From Nitrospirales bacterium (GTDB lineage Bacteria; Nitrospirota; Nitrospiria; Nitrospirales; UBA8639), in assembly GCA_021604105.1 (NCBI GenBank), contig BQIW01000050.1, forward strand, positions 1 to 33,266: a stretch of DNA of 33,266 bases, read 5' to 3'. Positions 1 through 7,897 of this stretch are shown here, piece by piece; the stretch's first letter is position 1; every line of letters starts with the position of its first letter. The notes beneath the pieces were generated by a model. The model had not been told where the DNA came from. It did not search any database and saw nothing but the letters and a program-made list of their open reading frames with translations. A program made the position numbers and the translations under genes.

Positions 1-286
1 ATTTCAACAAAAACTATCCCCTGTCAAATCACAAATTGAATTGAGACAAAATTCAGTTACGAAACTTTTTATTATCTCTTAAGAACAACATAATCCTGGA
101 AAACCTTTCCATGGTTTCCTAAATCAAATGTTATGCTTACCCTTATACCGCTGAAACGATGCAACTGTAAAAGATTACATGCCGTGGATGAAGAGGGCTA
201 TCAATCTTATGGAAACTGTCCCTAATAATTAAGGACTCATTGTTTCCGCAGACTTCCCTGGCCTTGTAGTGTGGCCGAGCAGTGCA

Positions 287-426
287 GCCGACACCGGAGA
301 AAAGGCGCGCATTGTTTAAGCGCAGCCAGTTTGCGCGCTGCCGGTGTCGGCGAACCGCAGAGGGGACCCGAACGGCCAAGCCACGGCCAACATGGCTTTG
401 GCTACTTTTGCCGAAACAAAAGTGGC
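287..426. repeat. Cluster of nested inverted repeats
   Basis: Three stem-loops lie in 140 bp. The first pairs GCCGACACCGG (287-297) perfectly with 341-351, and inside it GCGCGCA (305-311) pairs with TGCGCGC (332-338). The second pairs AAGCCA (378-383) with TGGCTT (393-398). The third pairs GCTACTTTTG (401-410) with CAAAAGTGGC (417-426), with one G-T pair and a six-base loop. The third hairpin resembles dispersed intergenic repeats seen in many Gram-negative genomes that are often mis-annotated as small ORFs; that resemblance is from memory. It could be a dispersed repeat or a structured RNA. Confidence 0.55.
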
Positions 427-603
427 TCGGCTGCCAGGCAGTATCACAACTTTTTTAAATCATTCCATTGGTGGAATTGTGTGCCCAAACATAGCGGAAA
501 TTATTTGGGAAATCTTGAGGTCTTCGTCTAACTGTGTGACTTCTATATTCTAGACTTGCACCATCTCACCTTTATTGTCAGAATGGCGATAGGACGCATT
601 GTC

Positions 604-622
604 GGAATCCGGCACGGATTCC
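604..622. repeat. Short perfect hairpin upstream of small ORF
   Basis: GGAATCCG (604-611) and CGGATTCC (615-622) form an 8-bp perfect stem with a three-base loop. It lies about 75 bp before the start at 698. No T-run follows on the plus strand, so it does not look like an intrinsic terminator for plus-strand transcription. It could act in the 5' leader of the next gene or be the end of the upstream repeat region. Confidence 0.35.
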
Positions 623-697
623 AACAGCTAGGTTTATGGAGGAAGGGTGAGCATTGGCGCCCTTACAAGTAAAAGGCTAAATCTGAAAGGAACAATC

Positions 698-1063
698 ATG
701 ACTGAACTGGACACGACGCTCCCGCATATCACCACAACCGAAACATTGGTGAGATTTTATGTCCTCCTGTCCCAATACATCGATCGCTGCCTGGATGAGG
801 CCACCAAACGGTCACTTCCGGAAGGAGAATTTCAAAAACATCTGGCCGAGACTCATACGCAAGCAACGGAACTTCTCGCGACAAACCGAGTGGTTAAGAA
901 CAAGGCGGAGACGGAATTTCAACGGATCACAACCCTGTGTGAACAATTTTTGAAAAACCCGAACGATCAAGCCCTTAAAAATAGTTTGCACCATGAGCAT
1001 GACGTTCTGAGAATAAAAATGTTAGCGTTGAGTGACCTCCTAGCAGTGTTTCGATCGGTGTAG
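698..1063 (+). CDS. Hypothetical small helical protein (121 aa)
   Basis: I do not recognise the family. The protein begins MTELDTTLPHITTTETLVRF and is charged and almost wholly alpha-helical by eye, with no signal peptide, membrane segment or cysteine pattern. The open frame extends back to 647, but the ATG at 698 is preceded by GAAAGGAAC at a suitable distance and is preferred. It precedes the HEAT-repeat row by about 140 bp on the same strand, so it may be co-transcribed, but nothing shows a shared function. The coding call is supported by the ribosome binding site and sensible amino-acid composition; overlapping frames are clearly worse. Confidence 0.65.
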   Translation: MTELDTTLPHITTTETLVRFYVLLSQYIDRCLDEATKRSLPEGEFQKHLAETHTQATELLATNRVVKNKAETEFQRITTLCEQFLKNPNDQALKNSLHHEHDVLRIKMLALSDLLAVFRSV

Positions 1064-1200
1064 GGGATACCACGGCCCGTACAGACAACCTTTCTCCAAC
1101 CTCATTGACCCCTCAAAAAATCGTGTGGTAACGTCGACCTTCGGGTTTTCCCTAATGGTATGGGAACCGGTTAAGTCCAAATTCCCCACGTGGAACCTAT

Positions 1201-2298
1201 ATGGTCGACTCGGTCGCTGAACATATTTTCGCCTTGGACGACGAAGATTGGGGGGTGCGCGAAGACGCAGCGGTAGCACTCGGACGTCTTGGCGATCCCC
1301 GTAGCGTTCAACCATTGATTCGGGCGCTTCGCGATTCGGATCGGGCCGTACGTGAGGCCGCAACTGCAGCCCTAAAATCGCTTGGGGAACCGGCCATTCT
1401 CTCATTAGGATTTTGCCTTCAGGATCTGAATCCTCAGGTTCAGGAATTGGCCGCTTGCATCCTGGCCGATATTGCCAACGAACAGGTATTAGATCCTTTG
1501 TTGTCCGCGGCATTAAGTCCTAACTGGATTGTGCGAATGTCGGCAGCCAAAGGCCTTGGTCGGATTCAGAATTCCCAGGCCATTGATACGTTAATTTTGC
1601 TTCTCCAAGATAAAGTGCCGGCTGTGCGGGAGGAAGCAGGACGGGCCATACAAGCCATAGGCAAAACCAGCATTCCAAAATTATTGGAAAAATTACAGGA
1701 TCAAAATTGGAAAATCCGGTTGCGGGCAGTGGAAGCGTTAGCCCTTTTGAAACCCCTTGAAGCAGTTGGACATCTGATGATTCTGGTTCTCGAAGATTCC
1801 GATACAGCCGTGCGCCAAGACGCCGTGCGAGCACTCGGACAGATTGGCGATCCTCGTGCCATTCCCTTGTTGCTATCATCCCTCGCCCTCGAAACGCCCT
1901 CACTCAAATTGCCCTCGATTGAAGCACTTGGGCAGCTCAGGTCTACCGAAGCCATTCCCAAATTAATTGCGCTGGTCAACTCGCTACCTCAAGAAGCCTA
2001 CGAAGATCGCATGGAAGGATGCACCGACCCTCAATATAAAGAAGAGCTTCCGCCCCTGGAAGCCGCTATCAGGGCCCTGGGGAAGATTCGGGACCCACAG
2101 GCTATTCCGGCCCTTATTCAAGCACTGCAGAGTACCCTCTTGCGGACAGAAGCTGCTGAAGCGTTAACTCAGTTTGGCCAGACAGCCGTGAATCCATTGT
2201 TAAATCTCTTAAAAACGACCAAAAATGACAATCTCCGTCGTCATGTGTTGGAATCCCTTTCTCACCTTGGCTGGAGGCCCGGGCAGATACGTATCTAG
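1201..2298 (+). CDS. HEAT-repeat protein 1 (365 aa)
   Basis: The whole protein is a run of about eleven 30-31-residue HEAT-like (PBS-lyase type) repeats. Typical units read VREDAAVALGRLGDPRSVQPL near the N terminus and VRQDAVRALGQIGDPRAIPLL in the middle. Such repeats stack into a solenoid used as a protein-binding scaffold; a few family members are phycobilin lyases, but no such pathway is visible here. A less regular insert lies around residues 255-285. There is no signal peptide or membrane segment, so it is probably cytoplasmic. It ends in an LGWxPG motif shared with the third HEAT gene. The ATG at 1201 has no strong ribosome binding site, and a stop at 1153 prevents a longer form. Confidence 0.85.
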   Translation: MVDSVAEHIFALDDEDWGVREDAAVALGRLGDPRSVQPLIRALRDSDRAVREAATAALKSLGEPAILSLGFCLQDLNPQVQELAACILADIANEQVLDPLLSAALSPNWIVRMSAAKGLGRIQNSQAIDTLILLLQDKVPAVREEAGRAIQAIGKTSIPKLLEKLQDQNWKIRLRAVEALALLKPLEAVGHLMILVLEDSDTAVRQDAVRALGQIGDPRAIPLLLSSLALETPSLKLPSIEALGQLRSTEAIPKLIALVNSLPQEAYEDRMEGCTDPQYKEELPPLEAAIRALGKIRDPQAIPALIQALQSTLLRTEAAEALTQFGQTAVNPLLNLLKTTKNDNLRRHVLESLSHLGWRPGQIRI

Positions 2299-2313
2299 CT
2301 GAAAGACCTGAGG

Positions 2314-3405
2314 ATGCCGAAAGAAACATTCGAAACCATCATTTCTGAACTGGATCATGAGGAAGATTGGCGCCGAATGCGGGCCACTTCCACCTGCATG
2401 AAAGGTGGGCCCAAGGCCGTTGAGGCCATAATTCACGCCATGGCGACGGGCTCTTCTCATTACAAGGTGGAAGCGGCAAAAATGTTAGCCCGCCTACGGG
2501 ACCCCCGAGCCGGCCAGGCCCTCGCTCATGTCCTGAAGGATGAGGATGAACAGGTGAAACAGGCAGCCGTAGATGCCTTGGAGCATATGGCTGGCATTTT
2601 GGATGAAGCCACCGCGTCTGCACTCTTAGAATATTTACGCGACGATACTCTCCAGGAAAAAGTTACGGCCCTACTCGGTGTGATTCCCACTTCTATCGGC
2701 CCTCTGTCGGAACGGCTCAAAGATCCCGATCCAGCCATCCGTCTCCGGGCCGCAGAGATTCTCGCCCATCTCCTTGACCCTCGATCCGCCAATGCGTTTG
2801 TTGATGCCATGTCCGACCCCGATCTTCGTGACCTGGCCACCGATACCTTGCGCAAATTGGGTGCGATTCGGGAACGTGTCGATCAAACGATGGACGACCT
2901 GCGGGCGGTGGACGAATCAGAGTTGAAAGAAGGCGTCCGGCAGGAAGCGGTTATTCAACTGCATCGTATCGGACGGCCAATCGTTGAAATTCTGATTGAA
3001 TACCTGGAGGACGATGACTGGGTGGTTCGGGAAGCCGCCGCTGACACCCTTGGCAAAATTGGCGATATTCGGGCAGTGGAACCGCTCATGATCCGGCTCC
3101 GGTCTGACAAAGACACGGGGGTGAAAGAACACGCGCTGAAATCCCTTGGGCTCATCGGCGATCCACGGCCGGTAGAATTATTCATTGAATCCATTCCCAT
3201 TCGCCCTCTTCGCATACTCGCTGTCGAAGCTCTGGAGAAAGTGAAAGATATCGAGGTCCTGAGACCCCATATGGAATTATTTGCCCGATTAAAAACCGAC
3301 CGGGACGGCTTGATTTCCTATAATTCCGGGGTCATCCTTGACAAACTCGAGGCTGCCACTGCACAAATGAACATGGCTGAAGAAACCTGGGCCGCAAAGG
3401 AATAA
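2314..3405 (+). CDS. HEAT-repeat protein 2 (363 aa)
   Basis: This second HEAT-repeat protein starts 15 bp after the stop of the first, which implies one transcript. Clear units include VEAAKMLARLRDPRAGQAL near residue 55 and VREAAADTLGKIGDIRAVEPL near 235. The middle part, around residues 195-215, is acidic and less repeat-like. The C-terminal 40 residues leave the repeat pattern and end in a charged helix with several methionines. No catalytic motif, signal peptide or membrane helix is visible. Its role is probably scaffolding of a partner; the partner cannot be read from the sequence. It is less similar to its neighbours than expected from a recent tandem duplication. Confidence 0.85.
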   Translation: MPKETFETIISELDHEEDWRRMRATSTCMKGGPKAVEAIIHAMATGSSHYKVEAAKMLARLRDPRAGQALAHVLKDEDEQVKQAAVDALEHMAGILDEATASALLEYLRDDTLQEKVTALLGVIPTSIGPLSERLKDPDPAIRLRAAEILAHLLDPRSANAFVDAMSDPDLRDLATDTLRKLGAIRERVDQTMDDLRAVDESELKEGVRQEAVIQLHRIGRPIVEILIEYLEDDDWVVREAAADTLGKIGDIRAVEPLMIRLRSDKDTGVKEHALKSLGLIGDPRPVELFIESIPIRPLRILAVEALEKVKDIEVLRPHMELFARLKTDRDGLISYNSGVILDKLEAATAQMNMAEETWAAKE

Positions 3406-3419
3406 AGGAGTGAAGACCC

Positions 3420-4190
3420 ATGACGGAAGGTAACCCCGTAGACCCCTTATTGTCGGCGCTTCGCGATGACAATGAAGCCCTTCGAAATCATGCCGCTTCC
3501 AGACTAGGAGAAGCCGGTTCAGAAGCCATTCCCAAGCTGATAAATATGTTCCTGGAAGACGATTGTGTAGTACGTGAGGCAGCCACGAGTGCGTTGGTTC
3601 AAATTGGTGAACCGGCCGTTGACCCCCTGATCGAGGCGTTAAAAGATGATGAGGAATGGTCTGTTCGGGAACAGGCAGCCACCGCTCTCGGGAAACTCCG
3701 TGCGATTAAATCGGTGGAACCCCTGATACAAGCCCTCCGTCATGACAAAGATGGAGGTGTCCGCACCGCCGCCATCTGGGCATTGGAACGCATTGGTCAT
3801 CCTGATGCAGTTCCCGCCCTGGTGGATGCCTTGATGGACGCAACTCTTCGTGAGGATGCTGCAAGAGTGTTAAAAAAATTGGGAGATTCCCGCGCGACTG
3901 ATGCTCTAGTGGAGGGCTTACAAGCCTCGAACTGGATTGTGCGCCGGCACGCGGCAGAGGCGTTAGGGAAAATTGGCGATCCTCGCAGCTTGGATCCTTT
4001 AATTCATGCTCTGGCGGATGAGGACTGGTTGGTCCGTCGGAATGCCGCAGAATCACTGGCTCGCTTCAAGGACAGTCGCGCCATCGACCCCTTGGTTCCC
4101 TTGCTCGAAGATGAAAATGAAATGGTTCGGGACACTGCCGAAGGTGCCCTGGCAAGCTTGGGATGGACACCCGGATCTTCCCGTTCATAG
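3420..4190 (+). CDS. HEAT-repeat protein 3 (256 aa)
   Basis: The protein consists of about eight very regular HEAT-like units, for example VREQAATALGKLRAIKSVEPL near residue 82 and VRRHAAEALGKIGDPRSLDPL near 175. It has almost no non-repeat sequence and ends in LGWTPG, matching the end of the first HEAT protein. It begins 14 bp after the second HEAT gene, with AAAGGAG upstream of the ATG. It is predicted to be a soluble cytoplasmic solenoid. Because it is the most regular of the four, it may bind the same partner as gene 1, but that is inference. Confidence 0.87.
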   Translation: MTEGNPVDPLLSALRDDNEALRNHAASRLGEAGSEAIPKLINMFLEDDCVVREAATSALVQIGEPAVDPLIEALKDDEEWSVREQAATALGKLRAIKSVEPLIQALRHDKDGGVRTAAIWALERIGHPDAVPALVDALMDATLREDAARVLKKLGDSRATDALVEGLQASNWIVRRHAAEALGKIGDPRSLDPLIHALADEDWLVRRNAAESLARFKDSRAIDPLVPLLEDENEMVRDTAEGALASLGWTPGSSRS

Positions 4191-4247
4191 AAGCAATCAA
4201 TGCTCTTTTCGCTTTCTTTTAACTATTACGAAGGACACTGACACATT

Positions 4248-4916
4248 ATGGCTAATGAAGCACCCGCAAAACTCATTTCGATCGGGCCCAAGAGTGGCAC
4301 GAAAAAGGATGGGTTTAATCTTGTGACTGAAAACGTCACGGCGATCCATCTTGAGACTAAACAAATTGAGGTCGAACTCTTGGCGTATGATGGAAAGACC
4401 GTTCTTATGGATGTCGGTGAAGAGGCTGCCGAAGACCTCCAAAAGATTAAAATCGGGGACGGGGCGACTCTTCGCGTCGTTGAAGAAGATGGCAAACGTA
4501 TCGTCAAGAGTTTTCGCATCCGCTCTAAAGACCCCAATATTCAACGGGCCGATGCGGCACTGCAAGACCTTACCGATACGCACTGGCTTAATCGCAAGCA
4601 TGCCATTGAAGTGCTTGGCGAACTCCGGGTGGAAGCAGCCGTCAAGCCGTTGGTGGACATGCTCGGTGATGAAGTCGGTGATGTCCGGCAGCGAGCCTAT
4701 GAGGCCTTGATCAAAATAGGAGCACCCTGTGTCGCTGAGGTGATACCCCTTCTGGTCTCCGAAGATGACGACCTTCGACAATCGGCAACTGAAATTCTTC
4801 GCAAGATTGGAAAACCCGCAGTTGAGCCTTTGGCCCAGGCATTAGGCGAGGCGGATGAAAGACTCCAAAAACGCATCATGAAGGTGTTGGACCGCATGGG
4901 GTATAAACGTAAATAG
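4248..4916 (+). CDS. HEAT-repeat protein 4 with N-terminal beta domain (222 aa)
   Basis: This is the last gene of the HEAT row, 57 bp after the third, with GAAGGA upstream. It differs from the others: residues 1-90 look like a beta-rich domain (alternating segments such as VELLAYDGKTVLMDV and ATLRVVEEDGKRIVKSF), followed by about four HEAT units from residue 105 to the C terminus. The N-terminal domain is not one I can name; its short strands resemble small barrel folds. No signal peptide is seen. A domain plus solenoid architecture suggests an adaptor, with the repeats as docking surface. Confidence 0.83.
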   Translation: MANEAPAKLISIGPKSGTKKDGFNLVTENVTAIHLETKQIEVELLAYDGKTVLMDVGEEAAEDLQKIKIGDGATLRVVEEDGKRIVKSFRIRSKDPNIQRADAALQDLTDTHWLNRKHAIEVLGELRVEAAVKPLVDMLGDEVGDVRQRAYEALIKIGAPCVAEVIPLLVSEDDDLRQSATEILRKIGKPAVEPLAQALGEADERLQKRIMKVLDRMGYKRK

Positions 4917-4983
4917 GGCAATCAGGATGGAACAATAGCCATCCCATCGCTGATAAAAAACCCAGAAGGCAACCGAACGCGCC

Positions 4984-5022
4984 CCTGGCTCTTCTCCGGA
5001 CAGGCTTTCCAACTGAGCCAGG
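4984..5022. repeat. Inverted repeat between convergent genes
   Basis: CCTGGCTC (4984-4991) pairs perfectly with GAGCCAGG (5015-5022) across a 23-base loop. A smaller hairpin, GGATGG/CCATCC, lies at 4925-4944. Both sit between the HEAT row (plus) and the dehydrogenase gene (minus), where terminators are expected, but neither has a proper T-run. They may stop transcription weakly from both sides. Confidence 0.3.
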
Positions 5023-5052
5023 CGTTGAGCAAGAAGCGTGTCTTACGATCTC

Positions 5053-6384
5053 TTAGCTTGTTTGGGAAGGATGGGTTCCCACGGTTTTTCGACCCACCGA
5101 AAGATAATAAAATCCCTGATTTTCCATCCGGTGCGGTTCATAGACATTGCGAAGATCGATAAAAATCGGAGCAGTAACTGCGGCCCGAACCCGGTCTAAA
5201 TCCAAATTTCTAAACTGGTTCCATTCCGTGACCAACACCACGGCATCCGCCCCTTCCATCGTGTGATAGGCATCCTGACAGGGAACCATGGTTGGCAACA
5301 CCTTCATCGATATCTCCAAGGCCTCCGGATCGTAGGTCCGCACGCTTCCGCCCGCTTTCATAATCTGCTCTGCGAGGAACAATGCCGGTGAATCCCGAAT
5401 ATCGTCCGTGTTGGGTTTAAACGCCAATCCGAGTATGGCAATGGTTTTTCCACGTACCTCCCCGACCGCTTCTCGAATTTTCTCCATCATCCGGACTCGC
5501 TGATCGTCGTTCACTCGTTTGGTAGCCTTGGCTATGGTCATTTCATAATTATTTTCGTTTCCGATATTGATTAATGCGGCAGTATCTTTTCCAAAACACG
5601 ACCCTCCATATCCAGGACCCGCATGCAGAAATTTCGACCCGATTCGTTTATCTAATCCCATACCTTTGGCCACCATTTGCACGTCGGCTCCAACCCGTTC
5701 GCAGAGGTTGGCCATTTCATTAATAAATGAGATTTTCGTGGCCAAGAACACATTTGAAGCGTATTTAATCATTTCAGCGGTTGGAATATCAGTAATCACA
5801 ATGGGCGTTTCAAGGATATACAAGGGACGGTACAGATCTTTCATAATCGCCACCGATTCAGGACTGTCGGCCCCAATCACCACACGATTGGGCCGCATGA
5901 AATCCTCAATCGCCGACCCTTCCCGAAGAAATTCCGGATTCGAGACCACGCCAAAACTAGAGGGGGTTTCCTGGTTCGCCTGAATAATCGATCGAATACG
6001 TTTGGCCGTTCCGACGGGCACGGTGGATTTGGTCACCACGACCTTATATCCCGTCATCCGGGTTCCCACATTTTTGGCCACTTCATCGATAAAAGACAGA
6101 TCGGCAGACCCGTCCTCACGGGAAGGGGTTCCCACGGCAATAAAAATGACGAGAGCTTCATCGACCGCTTGGTGTAAATCCGTGGTAAATCGAAGACGGC
6201 CGGCCGTCAGATTTTTGGTCACGAGTTCGGAAAGGCCAGGCTCAAAAAATGGCACCTTGCCTTTTTCCAACGCCGTAATCCGTTTGGCATCCGTGTCCAT
6301 ACACAGCACGTTCAAGCCAAATTCCGCAAAACAAGCCCCTGTGACCAATCCAACGTACCCGGTTCCAATCACGCTGACATACAT
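5053..6384 (-). CDS. ugd: UDP-glucose 6-dehydrogenase
   Basis: The enzyme oxidises UDP-glucose to UDP-glucuronate with two NAD+, supplying precursors for exopolysaccharide or lipopolysaccharide. The 443 residues match the usual family length. The N-terminal Rossmann motif GTGYVG is at residues 7-12. The sequence TKSTVPVGT (118-126) and the EMIKYASN helix (204-211) are typical. The catalytic cysteine is C263 in GYGGSCFGKD. The C-terminal domain contains LAFKPNTDDIRDSP, which binds the nucleotide sugar. The start has an ideal AAGGAGG six bases upstream. It is transcribed away from the tRNA gene and not in an operon with sugar genes here. A GDP-mannose dehydrogenase is the main alternative, but the motif pattern favours UDP-glucose. 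Confidence 0.92.
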   Translation of the reverse strand: MYVSVIGTGYVGLVTGACFAEFGLNVLCMDTDAKRITALEKGKVPFFEPGLSELVTKNLTAGRLRFTTDLHQAVDEALVIFIAVGTPSREDGSADLSFIDEVAKNVGTRMTGYKVVVTKSTVPVGTAKRIRSIIQANQETPSSFGVVSNPEFLREGSAIEDFMRPNRVVIGADSPESVAIMKDLYRPLYILETPIVITDIPTAEMIKYASNVFLATKISFINEMANLCERVGADVQMVAKGMGLDKRIGSKFLHAGPGYGGSCFGKDTAALINIGNENNYEMTIAKATKRVNDDQRVRMMEKIREAVGEVRGKTIAILGLAFKPNTDDIRDSPALFLAEQIMKAGGSVRTYDPEALEISMKVLPTMVPCQDAYHTMEGADAVVLVTEWNQFRNLDLDRVRAAVTAPIFIDLRNVYEPHRMENQGFYYLSVGRKTVGTHPSQTS

Positions 6385-6464
6385 GAACGTATCCTCCTTG
6401 ATCTCAATATGATATTCCTATTTTACTCGGTCAAAATCTTATTGCACTTAAAAAAGAACGAACT

Positions 6465-6493
6465 AGTATACCCAATTTAATGTTGCTTGACAG
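6465..6493 (-). promoter_or_regulatory. Probable sigma-70 promoter of ugd
   Basis: Reading the minus strand, CTGTCA (6493-6488) is followed after 17 bases by TATACT (6470-6465). The -10 element is five of six to consensus. It lies about 80 bases before the ugd start codon. Its -35 region overlaps that of the tRNA promoter on the other strand. Confidence 0.5.
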
Positions 6494-6515
6494 CCTCCAG
6501 GGTGCCAACTAGAAT
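6487..6515 (+). promoter_or_regulatory. Probable sigma-70 promoter of tRNA-Gly
   Basis: TTGACA (6487-6492), a perfect -35 element, is followed by a 17-base spacer and TAGAAT (6510-6515). Initiation would fall near 6522, giving a leader of about 15 bases before the tRNA at 6537. The match and position are what a stable-RNA promoter should show. Confidence 0.7.
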
Positions 6516-6536
6516 CAGTTCAAAATTTCCAACAGA

Positions 6537-6611
6537 GCGGGAATAGCTCAGTGGTAGAGCATCGCCTTGCCAAGGCGAGGGTCGGGGGTTCAAATCCCCT
6601 TTCCCGCTCCA
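6537..6611 (+). tRNA. tRNA-Gly (anticodon GCC)
   Basis: A complete cloverleaf can be drawn. The acceptor arm GCGGGAA pairs with TTCCCGC, the D arm reads GCTCAGTGGTAGAGC, and the anticodon stem TCGCC/GGCGA flanks the loop TTGCCAA with anticodon GCC. The T arm contains GGTTCAAAT. The discriminator base is T and CCA is encoded (6609-6611). The gene follows a near-consensus promoter. Its 3' portion from the anticodon loop onward is repeated at 18892-18938. Confidence 0.95.
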
Positions 6612-6613
6612 AT
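6567..6613 (+). repeat. Putative attachment site, copy inside tRNA-Gly
   Basis: These 47 bases, from the anticodon loop to just after CCA, recur at 18892-18938 with one mismatch (G6575 against A18900). The last 38 bases (6576-6613) are identical. Tyrosine recombinases commonly cross over at the anticodon loop and leave such a repeat, with the intact tRNA on one side. Confidence 0.8.
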
Positions 6614-6836
6614 TCTCCAAAAGTCTTTCAAGTCTGATTGCGCCTGTCAGGCTTTCCATCTGGAGTTTCATCCGACAATTTCCTCACTGTTTCCCTGATT
6701 TTCCGCTCCTATTCTGGCCACCCATGCGAAAAATTGGCTGCCATTCATGGCATCTTGTGATCAAGTAAAGCCTGCTTCACTTCGTAATTGACCCCAAGGT
6801 GGGGAAGCCATGTGGCAAGGATCTGTCGGGTACTGT

Positions 6837-7306
6837 TCAATGAGCGGCATCATAGCTAAGAAGGTGGTCGGACACCAACAACCGTAGATCCCTGCATTCC
6901 TCCTTTACGAATCGACGAAAAATGCTTTTGACCACCGGATGAATGCGAAGACGTCACAAGAGAATGTCTAGGGAATCTCCATCGTGATCAACTGCACGCC
7001 AGAAATACTGAGGTCGACCGTAACTGGCCATAAACAATTCATCGATATGCCACATGTCACCCAACAGTTTTTGCCGCTTTCTTTACTTGCCAACATTGTC
7101 AAATCAAAACTTCTGCCACCCTTTGTGAACATTTTCGTAGATGACCGTGATTCCGCGCTCGGCAAGCAATACTTTCGCTTCACGGAAGCTGAGGTAAAAC
7201 CGGTGTTAAGCCAAAGAACATTGCTGATGATGGCGGCTGGAAAACGGTAACCCCGGTAGCTGCTTGATGGGGTTTTCGTCCCCCCAGGCTGTCTAATTCC
7301 AGCCAA
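6837..7306 (-). pseudogene. Decayed IS6-family transposase
   Basis: Read on the minus strand, pieces of an IS6 (IS26/IS240-like) DDE transposase appear in shifting frames. From 7306 the first frame gives YRGYRFPAAIISNVLWL. A frameshift follows, then SFREAKVLLAERGITVIYEN, the usual N-terminal helical region. After another shift comes DMWHIDELFMASYG and then FWRAVDHDGDSLDIL, which contain the first two catalytic aspartates. A stop follows at once, then a degraded RRFVKEECRDLRLLVSDHLL segment ending with a second stop. The C-terminal glutamate region cannot be recognised, and no terminal inverted repeats were found. The gene cannot encode an active enzyme and marks older mobile DNA at the island edge. 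Confidence 0.8.
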
Positions 7307-7897
7307 TTTAATAATATCTCCCTATCTGTACTACATCTTCCTTATCGCAAAGTGTATCGTTTCAGATAACAACCGTATCTCTTTAGATACGAATCGCATC
7401 TCCTCAAAAAGCTCTTTTCCAACAACCATGAAGACGAAAGGAAGCAACCAATACTTCAACTATGTCCTAGGAGTCACCCTCTACTCAAGTAAGAAGCAAG
7501 TCTTCGATTTTCGGACTTTGAAAGCATCTTGATCGACAAGGATTTTTTGCTCCCCAGTTGTCCTTAATATCTGGACTGAAAATTATATCCCTGCCATAGG
7601 GAGAAGCGGCATTCTTCTTGCTCGTTTTAAAGTATCAAGTTCACATTTGTCAGAAGGTTTCCGTCAAACTCGCATCTACTTGCTAGGAATGGGGATCAGA
7701 GAGAGACAGTCATTCCTGTCATTCCCGTCCTTTCTGTAATTGGATGGGAAAAATTCATGACGTAGACCAATAAAGGATCCTTCCAATATTTAAGCCATGT
7801 ACCTGAAAACCACTCTTTAAAAAACACATGATCCCTCCGCAGGTCCTCCTCATCTCTATATATTTAAAAAAAGAGCCTATAAACAAGGATTATTGTG
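7307..7897. other. Gene-free A+T-rich island segment
   Basis: I find no coding sequence here on either strand. A small dyad, CGTATC/GATACG, lies near 7373-7390, and short related words around it suggest a binding site or a degenerate repeat. The final 40 bases are strongly A+T rich and lead into the AAGGA ribosome binding site of the SGNH hydrolase gene, so the promoter is probably here, though no good -35/-10 pair stands out. A missing integrase gene could once have occupied this segment. Confidence 0.5.

Larger units (their letters stand above)
1..697. other. Gene-free region with inverted repeats
   Basis: I see no convincing coding sequence on either strand. The left part (1-260) is A+T rich with no clear signal. 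The middle holds a cluster of inverted repeats (287-426) and the right end a compact hairpin (604-622); both are listed separately. Short open frames across 271-553 are a by-product of the repeat cluster, because their conceptual peptides follow its symmetry and lack an initiation context. Confidence 0.6.

Noticed and set aside
271-553. Two overlapping plus-strand ORFs (86 and 69 codons) over the inverted repeats
   Set aside because: They lie on the palindromic cluster, have no ribosome binding site, and resemble spurious ORFs commonly annotated on dispersed repeats.
6984-7250. 88-codon plus-strand ORF in the island's left end
   Set aside because: It is the antisense shadow of the IS6-family transposase relic.
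7700-7740. Short CATTCC-type repeats suggesting a CRISPR or REP array
   Set aside because: Only two or three irregular short words with no fixed spacing; no array anywhere in the window.
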